Positions 1 through 9,641 of a stretch of 64,000 nucleotides of DNA are shown in pieces (within the stretch, counting starts at the first letter, position 1; the number at the start of each line of letters is the position of its first letter). The DNA is from Promethearchaeota archaeon Loki_b31 (GTDB taxonomy: Archaea; Asgardarchaeota; Lokiarchaeia; Sigyniarchaeales; SOKP01). The translations under genes were made by a program, and so were the position numbers. Location of the stretch: NCBI GenBank assembly GCA_005222975.1, contig NJBI01000010.1, positions 1 through 64,000 on the forward strand, written 5' to 3'. The notes below the pieces were generated by a model. It had not been told where the DNA came from and ran no database searches. It worked only from the letters and a program-made list of their open reading frames with translations.

Positions 1-1404
1 AAAGAAAGAAAGAAACACAAATTCTTTCTCTCCCTTAAAGATCTTGAAAGACATATGTTCGTATGTGGTACTACGGGCTCTGGGAAGAGTAATTTCTTAC
101 AATATCTCTTAACCAACTTTAAAAAACACTATGATATTCCTTTCTTACTTGTAGAATTTAAGGGGGAATACACGTTTTTACAAGATATAATTGAAGATAT
201 GGTAATAATTAGACCTGGAGAAAATTTTTCCATAAATATATTTAATCCAGAGGGGGCTAATCCAGAAATTCATGCTGAAAGAATTTTTAATATTCTAAAA
301 AGTGGACAATTTTTAGATGAGCAATCGGAATTCTCCCCTCAAATGGAAAAAGTCTTGGTAGATATTTTAACAATAGTATATAGTAATCCACAATATCAGA
401 GCTGGAAAGGTTTTTTTAATCAATGTGATCAGTATCTAGAAAATGAGAAAAGAAATATCCCTATGCTACATCAGAGTCTTGTTAGTATTCAAAATAGAAT
501 TAGAAGATTTTCATTGGGACCATTAAAAGCTATTTTTTCTACAAGGTATAAACTGAGCGTAAAAGAACTATTTGACAAGAATATTCTAATCGATCTAAGC
601 TCTATTATACGATTAGGTGGAGAAAAAGAAGATGCTCTATTTTTTCTAAATATGGTTTTAAAATATTTATGGGATAAAAATATAACACAAGGAGCGTATC
701 AATTCAAAGGCATAAAGCATCTGACAATTATCGAAGATGTACAATATTTTGCACCAAAAGATTCATCATCCCAATCCAAATTAACAACTTACTTAGAAGA
801 TATCGCACTTTTACAACGAGGTACTGGCGAATGTTTGATTTCAATTGCCACACGCCCTCAAATAAGTGGAGAAATTTTAGCAAATTGTGGCGTTTTGATT
901 GTATTTAAAAGTTATATGCAGAGGAGTCTCCTCCGTGAAATACTGAATCTTGAAGAAGAAAATGAAGATTATGTGTCAATTCTAGAAGAAGGACAATGTA
1001 TTGCCCGTGTAAACTCTGTAAAGAGACCATTTCTACTTTGGGTTCCGTATTTCAAAAGACATTGGCTAAAACGAGGGGATGTAAATAGAAAAAATAAAGA
1101 AATTCTAAAGAGATTAAAGGATAAAGATAAACCAGATATTAAACTAAATAAAGAAGAACTAAAGCAAAATACTAAAAAAGAAATAAAAAACAAAAAAAAA
1201 GGTTCAAAACCTCGTAAAAAGAAAATTTCACTAGAGAGTAAAGAATTAGAGCATAAAGTTTATTGCAAATTTTGCGGAAAAGAAGTAGAGCAAAACGTGG
1301 AAAAATGTGAGGAGTGTTCGACCAAATTAGAAAAGGAAGATAAAGAACATATGGAATTAGAAAAATTCATAGATACATTGTTGGACAAACAAACAAAGAG
1401 TTAA
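1..1404 (+). CDS. HerA/VirB4-like P-loop ATPase with C-terminal zinc ribbon; 5' end outside window
   Basis: Walker A GTTGSGKSN, IIEDVQYFAP Walker B-like, CKFCGKEVEQNVEKCEEC zinc ribbon; frame stays open upstream of the ATG at 55 to base 1 (KHKFFLSLKDLERHMFVCGTTGSGKSN). Confidence 0.75.
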   Translation, partial: KERKKHKFFLSLKDLERHMFVCGTTGSGKSNFLQYLLTNFKKHYDIPFLLVEFKGEYTFLQDIIEDMVIIRPGENFSINIFNPEGANPEIHAERIFNILKSGQFLDEQSEFSPQMEKVLVDILTIVYSNPQYQSWKGFFNQCDQYLENEKRNIPMLHQSLVSIQNRIRRFSLGPLKAIFSTRYKLSVKELFDKNILIDLSSIIRLGGEKEDALFFLNMVLKYLWDKNITQGAYQFKGIKHLTIIEDVQYFAPKDSSSQSKLTTYLEDIALLQRGTGECLISIATRPQISGEILANCGVLIVFKSYMQRSLLREILNLEEENEDYVSILEEGQCIARVNSVKRPFLLWVPYFKRHWLKRGDVNRKNKEILKRLKDKDKPDIKLNKEELKQNTKKEIKNKKKGSKPRKKKISLESKELEHKVYCKFCGKEVEQNVEKCEECSTKLEKEDKEHMELEKFIDTLLDKQTKS

Positions 1405-1603
1405 AAAGGTTTGATGAAATGCACATCAATCTCATGCGGATAAATCCGGTTTACATCAAGGATTTAAAGCACGAGCTCAAAGTGCTGCTGCTAAGAATAA
1501 AAAATAAATTCAAATAAATAAAATTTAAGTTTTAAGTTAATTGTTATAAAACTCGTATTAGAACTTTTTAAAGATCATAAATCACTGGCAATGAAAATTC
1601 CTC

Positions 1604-2323
1604 ATGAAAAGACATATCCAAGTCTCTTTAGTAATTCCGACATATAATCGATTAATGAAGCTATTTAGGCTTTTAAAAAGCTTAAATCGATTAACTCCAT
1701 TACCAGATGAGGTTATTATAATAGACGATCATTCTACGGACCAAACGCCAGAATTACTCAAGCGATGGAAAGATTTAGGCAATGGGATTTGCAAGAAAAT
1801 TGTGTTAAAGGACCAAAATAAGGGACCAGCACATTCCCGAAATATAGGAATTGAGTTAGCGTCAAACAAATTAGTGGCATTTATTGACGATGATGTTGTA
1901 ATTAAAAGCGACTGGGTTGAAAAAATAACAGCACCCTTATCTAATGCCCATAAAAGTCTTGTTGGTGTCGGTGGAGTCGTTAACGCGTTTAAAAAACATA
2001 TTATTAGTCAATATTATGTAATCCATAATATTCTGGAAGCACCAATACAACTGAATTATCTACCAACAGTAAATTGTTTTTTTAAGAAAGAACATCTTAT
2101 GGAAGTTGGGGGATTCGATGATAATTTTTTATTTGCGGGAGGCGAGGATACTGATCTCTGCCTTCGATTAAAAAAAAGGGGTTTTTTCTTCGATAAAGTT
2201 CAAGACGCTATAGTGTATCATGATTTCTCACCGAATTTTATTGATTTTTGTCATACATGGTTAAGATATGGAAAAGGAACACATTTAGCAATTCATAATC
2301 TAAGGAGGGATTCACTTGACTAA
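1604..2323 (+). CDS. Family 2 glycosyltransferase (N-terminal catalytic part)
   Basis: VSLVIPTYNRLMKL, IIIDDHSTDQT, AFIDDDVV, GGFDDNFLFAGGEDTDLCLRL. Confidence 0.85.
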   Translation: MKRHIQVSLVIPTYNRLMKLFRLLKSLNRLTPLPDEVIIIDDHSTDQTPELLKRWKDLGNGICKKIVLKDQNKGPAHSRNIGIELASNKLVAFIDDDVVIKSDWVEKITAPLSNAHKSLVGVGGVVNAFKKHIISQYYVIHNILEAPIQLNYLPTVNCFFKKEHLMEVGGFDDNFLFAGGEDTDLCLRLKKRGFFFDKVQDAIVYHDFSPNFIDFCHTWLRYGKGTHLAIHNLRRDSLD

Positions 2324-2561
2324 GTCATATTTAGTCAATGAAATTCAACAGTACGAGCTCTCTGAATTATGGGAGCAAAATATCATTGCCCGAAAATTCT
2401 CCATAAGGAATATTACTAAACAAATGACCTATAATCTGCGTATGTATTTGCGGGAAAAAGAATCCTTAACGCATATAATAATTTTTTCATTTCTAGGTAT
2501 CATTCAACTGTTTTTTTACACATTAGGGGCGTTCATAGCAAGATTACGTCTTAGACGCTAA
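2316..2561 (+). CDS. Probable C-terminal part of the preceding glycosyltransferase, in +1 frame
   Basis: Overlaps the previous stop by 8 nt in a different frame; ends in a hydrophobic helix as in GT2 C-termini. Confidence 0.45.
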   Translation: MTKSYLVNEIQQYELSELWEQNIIARKFSIRNITKQMTYNLRMYLREKESLTHIIIFSFLGIIQLFFYTLGAFIARLRLRR

Positions 2562-2810
2562 GATCAATAAAAGAGCATAACTATTTATAATAAAAAAAAA
2601 ATATAATTCTCTTAGAGACTTTTAAAAAATACATTTAAAATTACTTGATAATAATTTGGATTTTAAAAGTCCAAAATTTTTTCATAATATTTTCAAAATA
2701 AAGAAATCCAATAAATTAAATATTTATAAAATATAAAATGTATAAGAAAATCTGTATATGTCTTTCTTTTTATCTTTATAGAGTATTTAAGTATATCTAA
2801 AGTGAAATGA

Positions 2811-4724
2811 ATGGAATTAGCAAACTTTTTAGAAATATTAAATAAATTATGGGATTTTGCAAATAATTACACTTCTTATTTTAATAATCCAGCACTATTT
2901 CTTGAGACAATAAAAAGCATGGATAAGTCTTTCCTATTTGAACAACAAGATAATTACAAGTTATATAGTTTATATGATAAAGATAATATGCTTGCTCCTG
3001 TAAATTTTGTCAGGTATATAATATTAAATAAAATTTTGAGTGATAAGGAAATTACAATTGAGATGATTGAAGAATTAAAGGAAAACATTTTACAAAAGAA
3101 TAAAGGCTTTTTTAAAGAATACCCAAATCATCTCCTTGCTTTGGAAAACCTAGTTGTTGAAAAAATCGAAGCGGGAAGAAATAAGAAAGTGAAAGTATTC
3201 CGATCTTATAAAAATAATTTTAGGATTTTATACCAAATCCATTATAACAAATATAAAGAAAAATTCATTTCAGATCTCGAATCTATTGCTACTTTTTTAA
3301 GAAATGATGTATTAAATCTAAAAGAACGTTTAAAGTTTAAAATTGTGTCATTTAGTGGGAGTTCTTATTTAGGACTGCATTATTGTTGGATAGTTCTGTT
3401 TCCAAGTAATATTAGTTCTCATATGAACTCATATCAAATGTTTTTCAGAATAAAACCAGGAGAGAAAGGATTCCCCCCAAAATCAATTCATTATGGTTTA
3501 AGAAAAGGTTCAAATGTTATTGATGAAGAAAATTTTGGGAAATTGCAATTTCAGGAAATTGATAATTTTAATTATGATAATTTCAAGCAAGATTTACAAA
3601 ATATATCAACAAAACTATGGGAAAAGAACCAGAAAGTCAAACTTAAGAAGAGAATGATAGGAACACCCAATAAAGTATCCGATCTAGTAGAGGAAGACGA
3701 GGACATAGAGATTAAGGTCGAAGAAACCGAAGATATTGTGCCGTTAAATCAGATTCTTTATGGACCTCCCGGAACGGGAAAAACTTATAACAGTATTAAT
3801 TTAGCCGTTAAAATTGTTGATCCTGATTTCTTAGGAGAATCAAGAGAAGATCTCCTTAGAAGGTATGGAGAATTAACTGATATCAATCAAATTGGATTTA
3901 TTACCTTTCATCAATCTTATTCATATGAAGATTTTATAGAGGGTTTACGCTACGATGAGGAGAAAGGAATTCCAATCCCCACTGCAGGGGTTTTTCTACT
4001 ATTTATACAGAATGCCAAAAAAAATCCCGAAAAAAAATATGTACTAATTATTGACGAAATAAATAGAGGCAAAATGTCAAAGATTTTTGGAGAATTGATA
4101 ACCTGTATTGAAGAGGATAAAAGATTAGGTGGTGAAAATCAAGTACCTATAACATTACCTTATTCTAAAGAAAAAATTTCAGTTCCCAACAATGTATATA
4201 TCATCGGTACAATGAATTCCACAGATCGGAGTATTGCTTTATTAGATATCGCCCTTAGAAGGAGATTTCAATTTGTCAAACTATATCCCGATCATGAATT
4301 ATTAAAGAAAGAGTTAATTAATAAAGAGTTAGATTCTGGATTTGTAAACAATTTTATTTTTATTTTTAAGATATTAAATGAAAGAATTGAGGTATTACTT
4401 GATAAAGATCATACTATTGGTCATTCTTTCTTCTTAAAAATGAAAAATCCTCGAGATCTTTATAAAATATGGTATAACCAGATAATACCATTATTAGAAG
4501 AATATTTTTATAACGATTGGGAGAAATTACAGCTTTTACTTGGAAAATATAAGAAAGAAGAACAAAAGTTGGGGAAGGGATTTATAAAAACAAAGGACAT
4601 TGACAAAAAATCTCTTTTTGAGGAATTTTTTGAAGATTTTGACCTTTATGAAGTTGAAGATTATGAAGGAATGGAAGATGATTTTATAGAGATATTAGAA
4701 AATACTTTTATCAAAAAAAAATAA
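2811..4724 (+). CDS. mcrB: McrB-like AAA+ GTPase of a type IV (McrBC) restriction system
   Basis: LYGPPGTGKTYNS, TFHQSYSYEDFIEGLR, IIDEINRGKMSKIFGELITCIE, GTMNSTDRSIALLDIALRRRF; MrcB_N-like N-terminal region. Confidence 0.9.
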   Translation: MELANFLEILNKLWDFANNYTSYFNNPALFLETIKSMDKSFLFEQQDNYKLYSLYDKDNMLAPVNFVRYIILNKILSDKEITIEMIEELKENILQKNKGFFKEYPNHLLALENLVVEKIEAGRNKKVKVFRSYKNNFRILYQIHYNKYKEKFISDLESIATFLRNDVLNLKERLKFKIVSFSGSSYLGLHYCWIVLFPSNISSHMNSYQMFFRIKPGEKGFPPKSIHYGLRKGSNVIDEENFGKLQFQEIDNFNYDNFKQDLQNISTKLWEKNQKVKLKKRMIGTPNKVSDLVEEDEDIEIKVEETEDIVPLNQILYGPPGTGKTYNSINLAVKIVDPDFLGESREDLLRRYGELTDINQIGFITFHQSYSYEDFIEGLRYDEEKGIPIPTAGVFLLFIQNAKKNPEKKYVLIIDEINRGKMSKIFGELITCIEEDKRLGGENQVPITLPYSKEKISVPNNVYIIGTMNSTDRSIALLDIALRRRFQFVKLYPDHELLKKELINKELDSGFVNNFIFIFKILNERIEVLLDKDHTIGHSFFLKMKNPRDLYKIWYNQIIPLLEEYFYNDWEKLQLLLGKYKKEEQKLGKGFIKTKDIDKKSLFEEFFEDFDLYEVEDYEGMEDDFIEILENTFIKKK

Positions 4725-4788
4725 AATCTGTTTTATTTCTAAATCATTTAAAAATATAAGAAATTATTTAGAATATTAGAAAATTGAA

Positions 4789-6156
4789 ATGTATGTAAAG
4801 GATAAACTAATAACAGTTTTTGAATATGAGAAAGTCCCCTATGATGATCTTGAAGATAAATTAATAGATGTAGATCTTAATAGAATTAAAAATCAGATTG
4901 AGAAGATCAATGTTAGTCTAAAAACCGAAGTTATTACCTTGCGGTGGAATTATTTACAAGCTAAAAATTATGTAGGATTTATAAAACTTAAGAAGTATTC
5001 AATCCAAATAATCCCAAAAATATATCGCATAGATGGGGATTTGGAATTAGAGATTCCTAGAAATGTTAATTTTTTACTTTTCTTATTTCAGTACCTCAAG
5101 AAATCTCTATGGAAAATTAAACAGCATGATTTAGGTACCTTAAGCAGGATGAAGGGAGATATCTTTGAATTTTTTATTTATTTCTTTGCAAACAATCTTA
5201 AGATACTTATTAACCAAGGAATCTATAAGTCTTATATGAAAATAAATGAAAATAATTGCTTTTTAAAAGGTAAATTTCTAATTGATAAACAAATAAAATA
5301 TAATTCCACGAAAAAATGGAAATTTTGTTATGAATATGAAGAGTTTACAGAAGATAATATTTTAAATCAAACATTAAAATATGTTTGCTTTTTACTAAAA
5401 AAACATTCAACAAATTCAAGGTCAGAAAGACTACTCACCGATGTTTTAGCTTTATTAAATGATGTAAAATTAAGGCAAATTCGACCCGCTGATTTTAAAT
5501 TTCTGCACTTTGATAGAATAAATTCGGCGTATAAACCATTTATAGATTTCTGTAAGATATTTATAGAACAATCTAATATTGGATTTAATTATGAGGATTT
5601 TAAAAGTTTTTATTTTTTATTTGATATGAATAAATTATTTGAGGGATTTCTATCAGAATTTATAAATCGCAATAAAGATAAGATTTTTGTTAACAAAATA
5701 CATGATTTAATTGAAATTAGAGGACAGTTAGATTATTATTCAATTGGTAAACTATTTGATAAATTTAAGCTGTATCCTGATTTACATTTGAGATATAATG
5801 AAAAAAATAAAGAGAAATATATTCTCCTCGATTTTAAATATAAAATTTTAGATCCATCTAAGAGAAATTTAAGTTTATCACGTAGTGATTTATTTCAGAT
5901 GTTCACTTATTCGCAATCCCAGGATGAAAAGTATAATAACATTATTCTATTATTTCCTGAAGCAGAATTTATGAAATCTAATATTGATAATTTTTATAGA
6001 CATTCAAAAATTAGTTGTGAAGTAAATCTATTTGTTAAGACTATTAACTTACAGAAGATCTTCTTTTTTGATGAAGCTAAAAATGTAAAATACAATATTA
6101 TCGAATGGCAGAAAAAATTAATTAGTCAACTAAACAAGATTTTAGTTTTAAATTGA
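4789..6156 (+). CDS. mcrC: McrC-like PD-(D/E)XK subunit
   Basis: Directly downstream of mcrB; YPDLHLRYNEKNKEKYILLDFKYK nuclease motif. Confidence 0.85.
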   Translation: MYVKDKLITVFEYEKVPYDDLEDKLIDVDLNRIKNQIEKINVSLKTEVITLRWNYLQAKNYVGFIKLKKYSIQIIPKIYRIDGDLELEIPRNVNFLLFLFQYLKKSLWKIKQHDLGTLSRMKGDIFEFFIYFFANNLKILINQGIYKSYMKINENNCFLKGKFLIDKQIKYNSTKKWKFCYEYEEFTEDNILNQTLKYVCFLLKKHSTNSRSERLLTDVLALLNDVKLRQIRPADFKFLHFDRINSAYKPFIDFCKIFIEQSNIGFNYEDFKSFYFLFDMNKLFEGFLSEFINRNKDKIFVNKIHDLIEIRGQLDYYSIGKLFDKFKLYPDLHLRYNEKNKEKYILLDFKYKILDPSKRNLSLSRSDLFQMFTYSQSQDEKYNNIILLFPEAEFMKSNIDNFYRHSKISCEVNLFVKTINLQKIFFFDEAKNVKYNIIEWQKKLISQLNKILVLN

Positions 6157-6167
6157 GCTCATATTGT

Positions 6168-6335
6168 TTAGAGAAATCTTATAATAATTTGATTAAATAA
6201 CCTACGCATAATACTTCTAATTTCGGTGAAAGAGTCATATTTCTTCCCTGTAACCTCGTCCATATAGAGTTCACGATTTATCTCAATCATTATAGATTTT
6301 ACGTGTTTTTCTCGGTGAAGGAATTTTTATGGCAC
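6168..6335 (-). pseudogene. C-terminal remnant of an N-formylglutamate amidohydrolase-like gene
   Basis: Minus-strand translation ...VKSIMIEINRELYMDEVTGKKYDSFTEIRSIMRRLFNQIIIRFL* resembles the FGase C-terminal EINRxLYMDE motif; stop directly upstream. Confidence 0.5.
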
Positions 6336-6523
6336 ATAACAACCCTTAATGTTTAAATGTTTATCTCGTTATGACTATGTATTGCTACTTAATATGCTAA
6401 TTTTAAATCTTTCTAATTTTTGCTTTTCAGCTCATTATTGTCCTAGATTTAAAATGACTTTCCAATCCAATAAACCGCTATTATTAAGAAAAAAATAGGC
6501 TCGTAATTTTATTGATATTTAAT

Positions 6524-7762
6524 TTATATTAGACTTTTAACTATTGTTTTGATTTTTTTTTTCGATTCTGAATTTTTTAATTGATCCAAAAACAATCTTA
6601 TAAAATTATCTGGAGATTCTTCTTTAAGCGTATATAATTTTCTTAATAAAGCAATATGTTGATAAAGATTATGAAAGAAAACCCTGATTCTCATTTCTCT
6701 AAAATCTGTGCCATGTTGATTTTGGTTAGTTAATTTCTTATCTGCTTCCATACATCTACTTCTTACTTCTGCTATTGAAATATCGTTACAAAAAGGACAA
6801 TTACAAGTAAAATCTTTAAATCTGTCATTATATAATCCTTCATATTTGAACGGATCAGAATAATTGGTAATATTAAGTTCATTATCAAGTAGAGGTATGT
6901 AAACTTGAGATATCCTATCCGTACAAGCTCTTCTCCACGGGGTTGCGACATCACAACTTTCAATTCCATAAAACACCAAGAAGAAAATTTTTTTCCACCC
7001 TCCCAATCCTAAACCGTGACCACGGACTTCCCAATTATGTTTTTCTTTGAAATTAGAAAAAAGTCTTAATATTTCTTTTAATTTTAATACTCCTTGATTA
7101 GCAATACCGGCTATTCCTATATAATCTATTTTATTCGAGTGATTATTATATAATTCTTGTAATTTGGATTTGAAATCGGCAGGATTAATAGCATTTATAG
7201 GAACCATTAATTCGCAATTTTCATGTTTATTTTGAATTGAAATGTCTAATAATTCATTATTCAAATTTTCTTTTGTTTCTAATGATAACTTATTCCACTC
7301 TTCCCTTCCTTTAATCGAAATTTCGTTTCTAGATGAATAACTTGGACCAATATCAAAATTAACATAAATATCTGGTCTCCCATTTTTTATAAATTCAAAA
7401 TATGCTTCAAAATAACATCTATAACTGTTAATCTCATTTACAGGAAGATTATCATTTATAATTTTATTAAAGATTCGATTACCGCCAACATCTAATAGAA
7501 TTTTTAAATTTTGAGCTAGTTTTATGTCAACTGGCGTATATTCGGCAAGGATATCTCTAAGATTTTTTCCTTTATATTTTATTTTATAATTATTAAAGTA
7601 GGGTTTGCTTTTTGGTATAGTAAAACCGAATATAAATGAAGAGAAATTAAATAAAAAGGTATAATGATTTATTTTATTACAAAAATATGATAAATTATTA
7701 AATAGATTGTCATATTCTCCACGACCTGCTGGCCAACCAATTATTGGATAAAAATTAGTCAT
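6524..7762 (-). CDS. TGT-superfamily, DpdA-like transglycosylase (copy 1)
   Basis: KILLDVGGNRIF (TGT D-S/x-GG region), RGHGLGLGGW, IESCDVATPWRRA (nucleophile Asp region), CNCPFC...FFHNLYQH zinc site; no C-terminal PUA extension apparent. Confidence 0.75.
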   Translation of the reverse strand: MTNFYPIIGWPAGRGEYDNLFNNLSYFCNKINHYTFLFNFSSFIFGFTIPKSKPYFNNYKIKYKGKNLRDILAEYTPVDIKLAQNLKILLDVGGNRIFNKIINDNLPVNEINSYRCYFEAYFEFIKNGRPDIYVNFDIGPSYSSRNEISIKGREEWNKLSLETKENLNNELLDISIQNKHENCELMVPINAINPADFKSKLQELYNNHSNKIDYIGIAGIANQGVLKLKEILRLFSNFKEKHNWEVRGHGLGLGGWKKIFFLVFYGIESCDVATPWRRACTDRISQVYIPLLDNELNITNYSDPFKYEGLYNDRFKDFTCNCPFCNDISIAEVRSRCMEADKKLTNQNQHGTDFREMRIRVFFHNLYQHIALLRKLYTLKEESPDNFIRLFLDQLKNSESKKKIKTIVKSLI

Positions 7763-7879
7763 ATTAAAATCTCTAAGTTTTATCTTAATATAATCTTAAT
7801 ATGATTTACTATTTAAAATTGTTATTAAAAGTAAGCCAAACACGCGAATATAAATAAAAGATATTTTATTGAAATAATT

Positions 7880-8758
7880 ATGGAAGAAAGCATTCATCTA
7901 TATAAAGAACTTTTAGAATTTTGTCGCCCTAGAATTTTAGAATTTTTTAAAAATGTTAATTTGCAAGAAAGACAATTCATAATTGATCGAACTAGTGAAT
8001 TATGTTATGAACACCTATATTTTAAGAATTATAATATTCAAGAAAGACAACAATTCTTTGGTCTTATTCCACATCTTAAAAAAGTATGTAGTGGTTGTTA
8101 TAAATATTATATGAATCCTAGAAATAAATCAAACAAAAAAATGGATGTGATTTTAGGTCAGCAATTTGAATATCTCTTAATTGATTTTTTTAAAGATAAA
8201 AAAGGAATTATTTCTGAAAAAGCAGATAAATCGTATAAAAATTATCCTGATAATCTTGTAAGAGATAGTAGTAATCAAATAGTATGTTATTATGAAGTAA
8301 AATTTTTAACAGCTCCATTTCTTTTAACTTATAAGGTAAGACCCGGGAGAGAATGTTACGAAGGTTCGACAACATTAGATATTGCTAAAAAAATAAAAGC
8401 GCAACGGGAAATCGTTGAGATGTTAGATGAACCAACTTATTATGTATATTGGTTAGATTACCCCTGCCTGAAAGGAATCTTTTATTGGGAAGCAACAAAA
8501 GTCTATCAATATATTGATAAGGTAAAGATTGAATGGGATAGAAAAGAAAGAACTGGAGATTTCAAAAATAATAAAAAGATTTCTGTAACCAAAAAAGTCT
8601 ATTTGCCGTTGCTCGAAATGCATCCTTTTTCATCATTGGTTTGGATCTTTAAAAATCAGGAAATTAGAGCCTCTGAAATAATAGATAAAAGGAAAAAAAC
8701 CCGTTTACAACACAAACAAAAGAAATCAGTTCAAAAGGGATTAAATAGATTTTTCTAA
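7880..8758 (+). CDS. PD-(D/E)XK restriction endonuclease-like protein
   Basis: GQQFEYLLIDFF ... YPDNLVRDSSNQIVCYYEVKFLT (PD...EVK). Confidence 0.6.
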   Translation: MEESIHLYKELLEFCRPRILEFFKNVNLQERQFIIDRTSELCYEHLYFKNYNIQERQQFFGLIPHLKKVCSGCYKYYMNPRNKSNKKMDVILGQQFEYLLIDFFKDKKGIISEKADKSYKNYPDNLVRDSSNQIVCYYEVKFLTAPFLLTYKVRPGRECYEGSTTLDIAKKIKAQREIVEMLDEPTYYVYWLDYPCLKGIFYWEATKVYQYIDKVKIEWDRKERTGDFKNNKKISVTKKVYLPLLEMHPFSSLVWIFKNQEIRASEIIDKRKKTRLQHKQKKSVQKGLNRFF

Positions 8759-8885
8759 TTTTAGTTTTTATCTTTTTAGAAATTTTAAAGAGATTCTTGA
8801 TATCTAAATTACATCTTATTTTCAATAATTGGTTGAATAACCAAAATGTTTATTTGAAATCGCTTGAAATAAAATATTGGAAAGC

Positions 8886-9629
8886 TTATTTTAATAATGG
8901 ATAAGAATACCAAAAAATAAATCCTAATTCCATCATATCCATATTTAATGCATTACTCGTTAATTTAAAAAGCTGGATAATTTCATATTCGTTTTTTAAA
9001 TTTACTTCTAAGTCTTTTAATATTTTTTTTATTCTAAATTCAGGTTTAATTGTATTTACTCCTAATTGCATTCGTAAATATTGTATTCCAGCTATTCCAA
9101 ACCCTCTAAAATTGTACTTATTTGGGTTACTTTTAAGAAATTCTTTAATATCAAGATTAACCGCCCAATTATGAATTTCATGAATACTTTCGTCTTCTTC
9201 TAAAAAGAATTTTACAAACTCTTTAAATAATTTCCATCTATTAATATAGGAGAAAGGATGATCTGATTCTAAATATTCTCGTTTTGAGGTTGATCTCAAC
9301 AATTTATAATTATTTAGCTGCGAGAATTCATATAAACTTAATTTTGAAAACTTTTGATAGAATGGAATTAATATGTTTTTTAACATATTTTCATAATTAG
9401 CTCTTAAACTAAATATTGTGTCTACTAATATTAACGCTAAATTACCATTAAATCTTTTTAATGAAAGCCATTTGTTAGTCTCTGTTCTCGCTACTTCTTC
9501 GACTTTCTTCTTTTTACCTGTCCATTCATTGTTAAAGACAATTATATCGTATTCATAAAAGACGATTTTTTCTTCTTTTATATCCTCAACATAGTTGATA
9601 AGTTTTTTTACATCATCCAAGTTTTCCAT
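8886..9629 (-). CDS. HhH-GPD-like (base-excision glycosylase fold) protein, tentative
   Basis: FRGFGIAGIQYLRMQLGVNTIKPEFRIKKIL resembles the HhH hairpin plus KPDxHVKRF pattern; catalytic Asp position appears to be Glu. Confidence 0.4.
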   Translation of the reverse strand: MENLDDVKKLINYVEDIKEEKIVFYEYDIIVFNNEWTGKKKKVEEVARTETNKWLSLKRFNGNLALILVDTIFSLRANYENMLKNILIPFYQKFSKLSLYEFSQLNNYKLLRSTSKREYLESDHPFSYINRWKLFKEFVKFFLEEDESIHEIHNWAVNLDIKEFLKSNPNKYNFRGFGIAGIQYLRMQLGVNTIKPEFRIKKILKDLEVNLKNEYEIIQLFKLTSNALNMDMMELGFIFWYSYPLLK

Positions 9630-9641
9630 ACCTTTTTGATA

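Noticed and set aside
969-1193. Antisense ORF inside the HerA-like gene
   Set aside because: Low-complexity Phe/Ser/Leu mirror of a Lys-rich coding region; no own features
1405-1600. Short open stretch AHQSHADKSGLHQGFKARAQSAAAKNKK*
   Set aside because: Looks possibly coding but has stops just upstream and no recognisable family; insufficient to annotate
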